From: an uncultured Selenomonadales bacterium
Lineage (GTDB): Bacteria > Bacillota > Negativicutes > Selenomonadales > Selenomonadaceae
Direction: 5' to 3'
Assembly: GCA_937915725.1 (NCBI GenBank)
Contig: CALGGV010000157.1
Coordinates: 1 to 7,179, forward strand
DNA length: 7,179 nt
Shown: piece after piece, positions 6,170 through 7,179 of the stretch
Layout: each line of letters opens with the position of its first letter
How positions within the stretch are numbered: the stretch's first letter is position 1
Made by a program: the position numbers and the translations under genes
Notes under the pieces: model-generated
Databases searched by the model: none
What the model saw: only the letters and a program-made list of their open reading frames with translations
Told to the model about the DNA's origin: nothing

Positions 6170-6929
6170 AGAAAAAATTTTAAAACTCCTGCACGAATAT
6201 AAAAGCGGCGCGGTTGCAGAAAATGACGTACTAAATTTATTGAAAAATATTTCGTTAAGTTCGGTAGAAAATTTGGGCTTTGCAAGTATCGACCACGCAC
6301 GGGAACTTAGGCAAGGTTTTCCTGAAGTTGTTTACGCCGCCGGAAAAACTAAGGAACAACTGTGCGCAATTTTTAAATCTTTGTATGAACGTAGTACAGG
6401 GAATTTAATTGCAACTCGCGCAGATTCTGAAAAATATCAATTTTTGCTGGACGCCGTACCTACTGCAAAATTTGATGAAATTTCCAAAATGATTTACGTC
6501 GACAGAAAACAAATTGAACGGCGTGCAGATAAAAAGATTTTGATTTTAAGCGCGGGTACAAGTGATATGCCGGTTGCTGAAGAGGCACGCTTGACGGCGT
6601 ATCTTTGGGGAAATTATGTTGAAACTGCCTATGATTGCGGCGTTGCAGGGATTCACAGGCTTTTTGCACATATGGACGAAATTAAGGCGGCAAATGTAAT
6701 AATTGTGGTTGCGGGAATGGAAGGCGCACTGGCAAGCGTTGTTGGCGGCTTGACAGATAAACCGGTTATCGCACTTCCAACAAGTATTGGTTATGGCGCG
6801 GCTTTTAATGGAATTGCGGCACTTTTGGCAATGCTAAACAGTTGCGCGGCGGGCGTTTCTGTCGTCAACATTGATAATGGATTTGGCGCGGGTGTTTTGG
6901 CTAGCAAAATTAATAGAATCAGCGGTTGA
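6162..6929 (+). CDS. larB: LarB, pyridinium-3,5-biscarboxylic acid mononucleotide synthase
   Basis: 255 residues. LarB carboxylates and cleaves nicotinic acid adenine dinucleotide to give P2CMN, the first step towards the nickel-pincer nucleotide cofactor of lactate racemase (LarA) and related enzymes. The N-terminal helices LTEEKILKLLHEY and FASIDHARELRQGFPEVVYAAGKT are typical of the family. The PurE-like C-terminal domain shows LILSAGTSDMPVAEEA, AYDCGVAGIHRLF (with the family cysteine), VVAGMEGALASVVGGL, PTSIGYGAAFNGIAALL and the closing NIDNGFGAG. The start is taken as TTG 6162 because family proteins begin about there. GTG 6153 is an alternative in the same frame, and AAGGGA at 6145-6150 could serve either; TTG 6135 is too far upstream. 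It overlaps the HxlR gene. larC, larE and larA are not in the window, so the pathway must be completed elsewhere. Confidence 0.88.
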   Translation: MTEEKILKLLHEYKSGAVAENDVLNLLKNISLSSVENLGFASIDHARELRQGFPEVVYAAGKTKEQLCAIFKSLYERSTGNLIATRADSEKYQFLLDAVPTAKFDEISKMIYVDRKQIERRADKKILILSAGTSDMPVAEEARLTAYLWGNYVETAYDCGVAGIHRLFAHMDEIKAANVIIVVAGMEGALASVVGGLTDKPVIALPTSIGYGAAFNGIAALLAMLNSCAAGVSVVNIDNGFGAGVLASKINRISG

Positions 6930-6953
6930 GGGTAAATCTCCAGCCGCTTTTTT
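6921..6953 (+). terminator. Intrinsic terminator overlapping the larB stop codon
   Basis: AGCGGTTG (6921-6928) pairs with CAGCCGCT (6941-6948) over 8 bp with one G-U wobble. The loop is 12 nt and a T run follows. The left arm includes the first two bases of the larB stop codon TGA. Confidence 0.85.
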
Positions 6954-6956
6954 GCA

Positions 6957-7179
6957 GAAAAAATTCAACCTTGCAAATTGTGGACGAATAAAAAAGCCGC
7001 CAAAACAGCCCAAAATTTCAACGAGAAGGTACCTTCAAAAAGTTTTACGAGGATTTATATCAACAGAAAAAATTAGACGCCTTAAATTTGAAAAAATTAA
7101 AACTGTGATATGTTGGCGAATAAAAAAGCCGCCAAAACAGCCCAAAATTTCAACGAGAAGGTACCTTCAAAAAGTTTTA
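6957..7179. repeat. 132-bp-period tandem repeat running off the window edge
   Basis: Positions 6985-7047 and 7117-7179 are identical over 63 bp. The match is cut by the window end, so it may extend further. Upstream of each copy a more diverged part is still alignable (about 6957-6984 and 7089-7116, both opening with GAAAAAATT). The conserved part holds AAAAAAGCCGCC and a perfect 12-bp palindrome GAAGGTACCTTC (7025-7036 and 7157-7168). Every frame I checked is broken by stops in each unit, and no start codon with a ribosome binding site is seen, so it is probably non-coding. It could be an intergenic repeat family, a tandem small-RNA locus or a protein-binding array. Confidence 0.8.

Noticed and set aside
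7012..7179. Tandem type I toxin peptides encoded on the minus strand of the 132-bp repeat
   Set aside because: The hydrophobic frame has a stop a few codons upstream, no ATG/GTG/TTG start and no ribosome binding site. The neighbouring frame is also interrupted in each unit.

Overview
The window is AT-rich bacterial DNA. It has strong GGAGG-type ribosome binding sites, intrinsic terminators with long T runs, and gene families typical of anaerobic low-GC Bacillota (clostripain-family protease, HxlR regulator, LarB, RecT). A Negativicutes or clostridial gut or rumen anaerobe would fit, but this is an inference from style and gene content. No rRNA or other marker gene fixes the taxon.

Layout. 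(1) Positions 1-1047: the 3' part of a gene fusing a STAS (anti-sigma-factor-antagonist) domain to an aminoglycoside-phosphotransferase-like kinase domain. (2) Positions 1066-2214: a recT single-strand annealing protein gene split by a 345-nt, ORF-less group I intron (about 1340-1684). The intron carries a four-copy 26-bp tandem array in a peripheral hairpin. Joining the exons rebuilds a normal 267-residue RecT. A terminator follows at about 2219-2259. (3) Positions 2505-4983: a likely two-gene unit for exported proteins, a small secreted protein with four DnaJ-type CxxCxGxG zinc motifs and a secreted clostripain-like (C11) cysteine protease. It ends at a bidirectional terminator (5018-5062). 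(4) Positions 5068-6169: a divergent pair, an NAD(P)-binding atypical SDR on the minus strand and an HxlR/DUF24 regulator on the plus strand. They share a compact intergenic region with overlapping face-to-face promoters and an inverted repeat. (5) Positions 6162-6929: larB (nickel-pincer cofactor synthesis), overlapping the end of the HxlR gene, with a terminator over its stop codon. (6) Positions 6957-7179: non-coding DNA with a 132-bp-period repeat that runs off the window edge.

The standout is the group I intron in recT. Its P1 helix (exon 1332-1339 with guide 1351-1358, including the splice-site U-G wobble), the P7 pair (1562-1566 with 1645-1649) and a terminal G at 1684 can all be read directly. 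The inferred junction restores the reading frame and a conserved RecT motif. Without splicing, a stop codon formed at the exon-intron boundary truncates RecT after 91 residues. A naive annotation would call two recT fragments or a pseudogene here.
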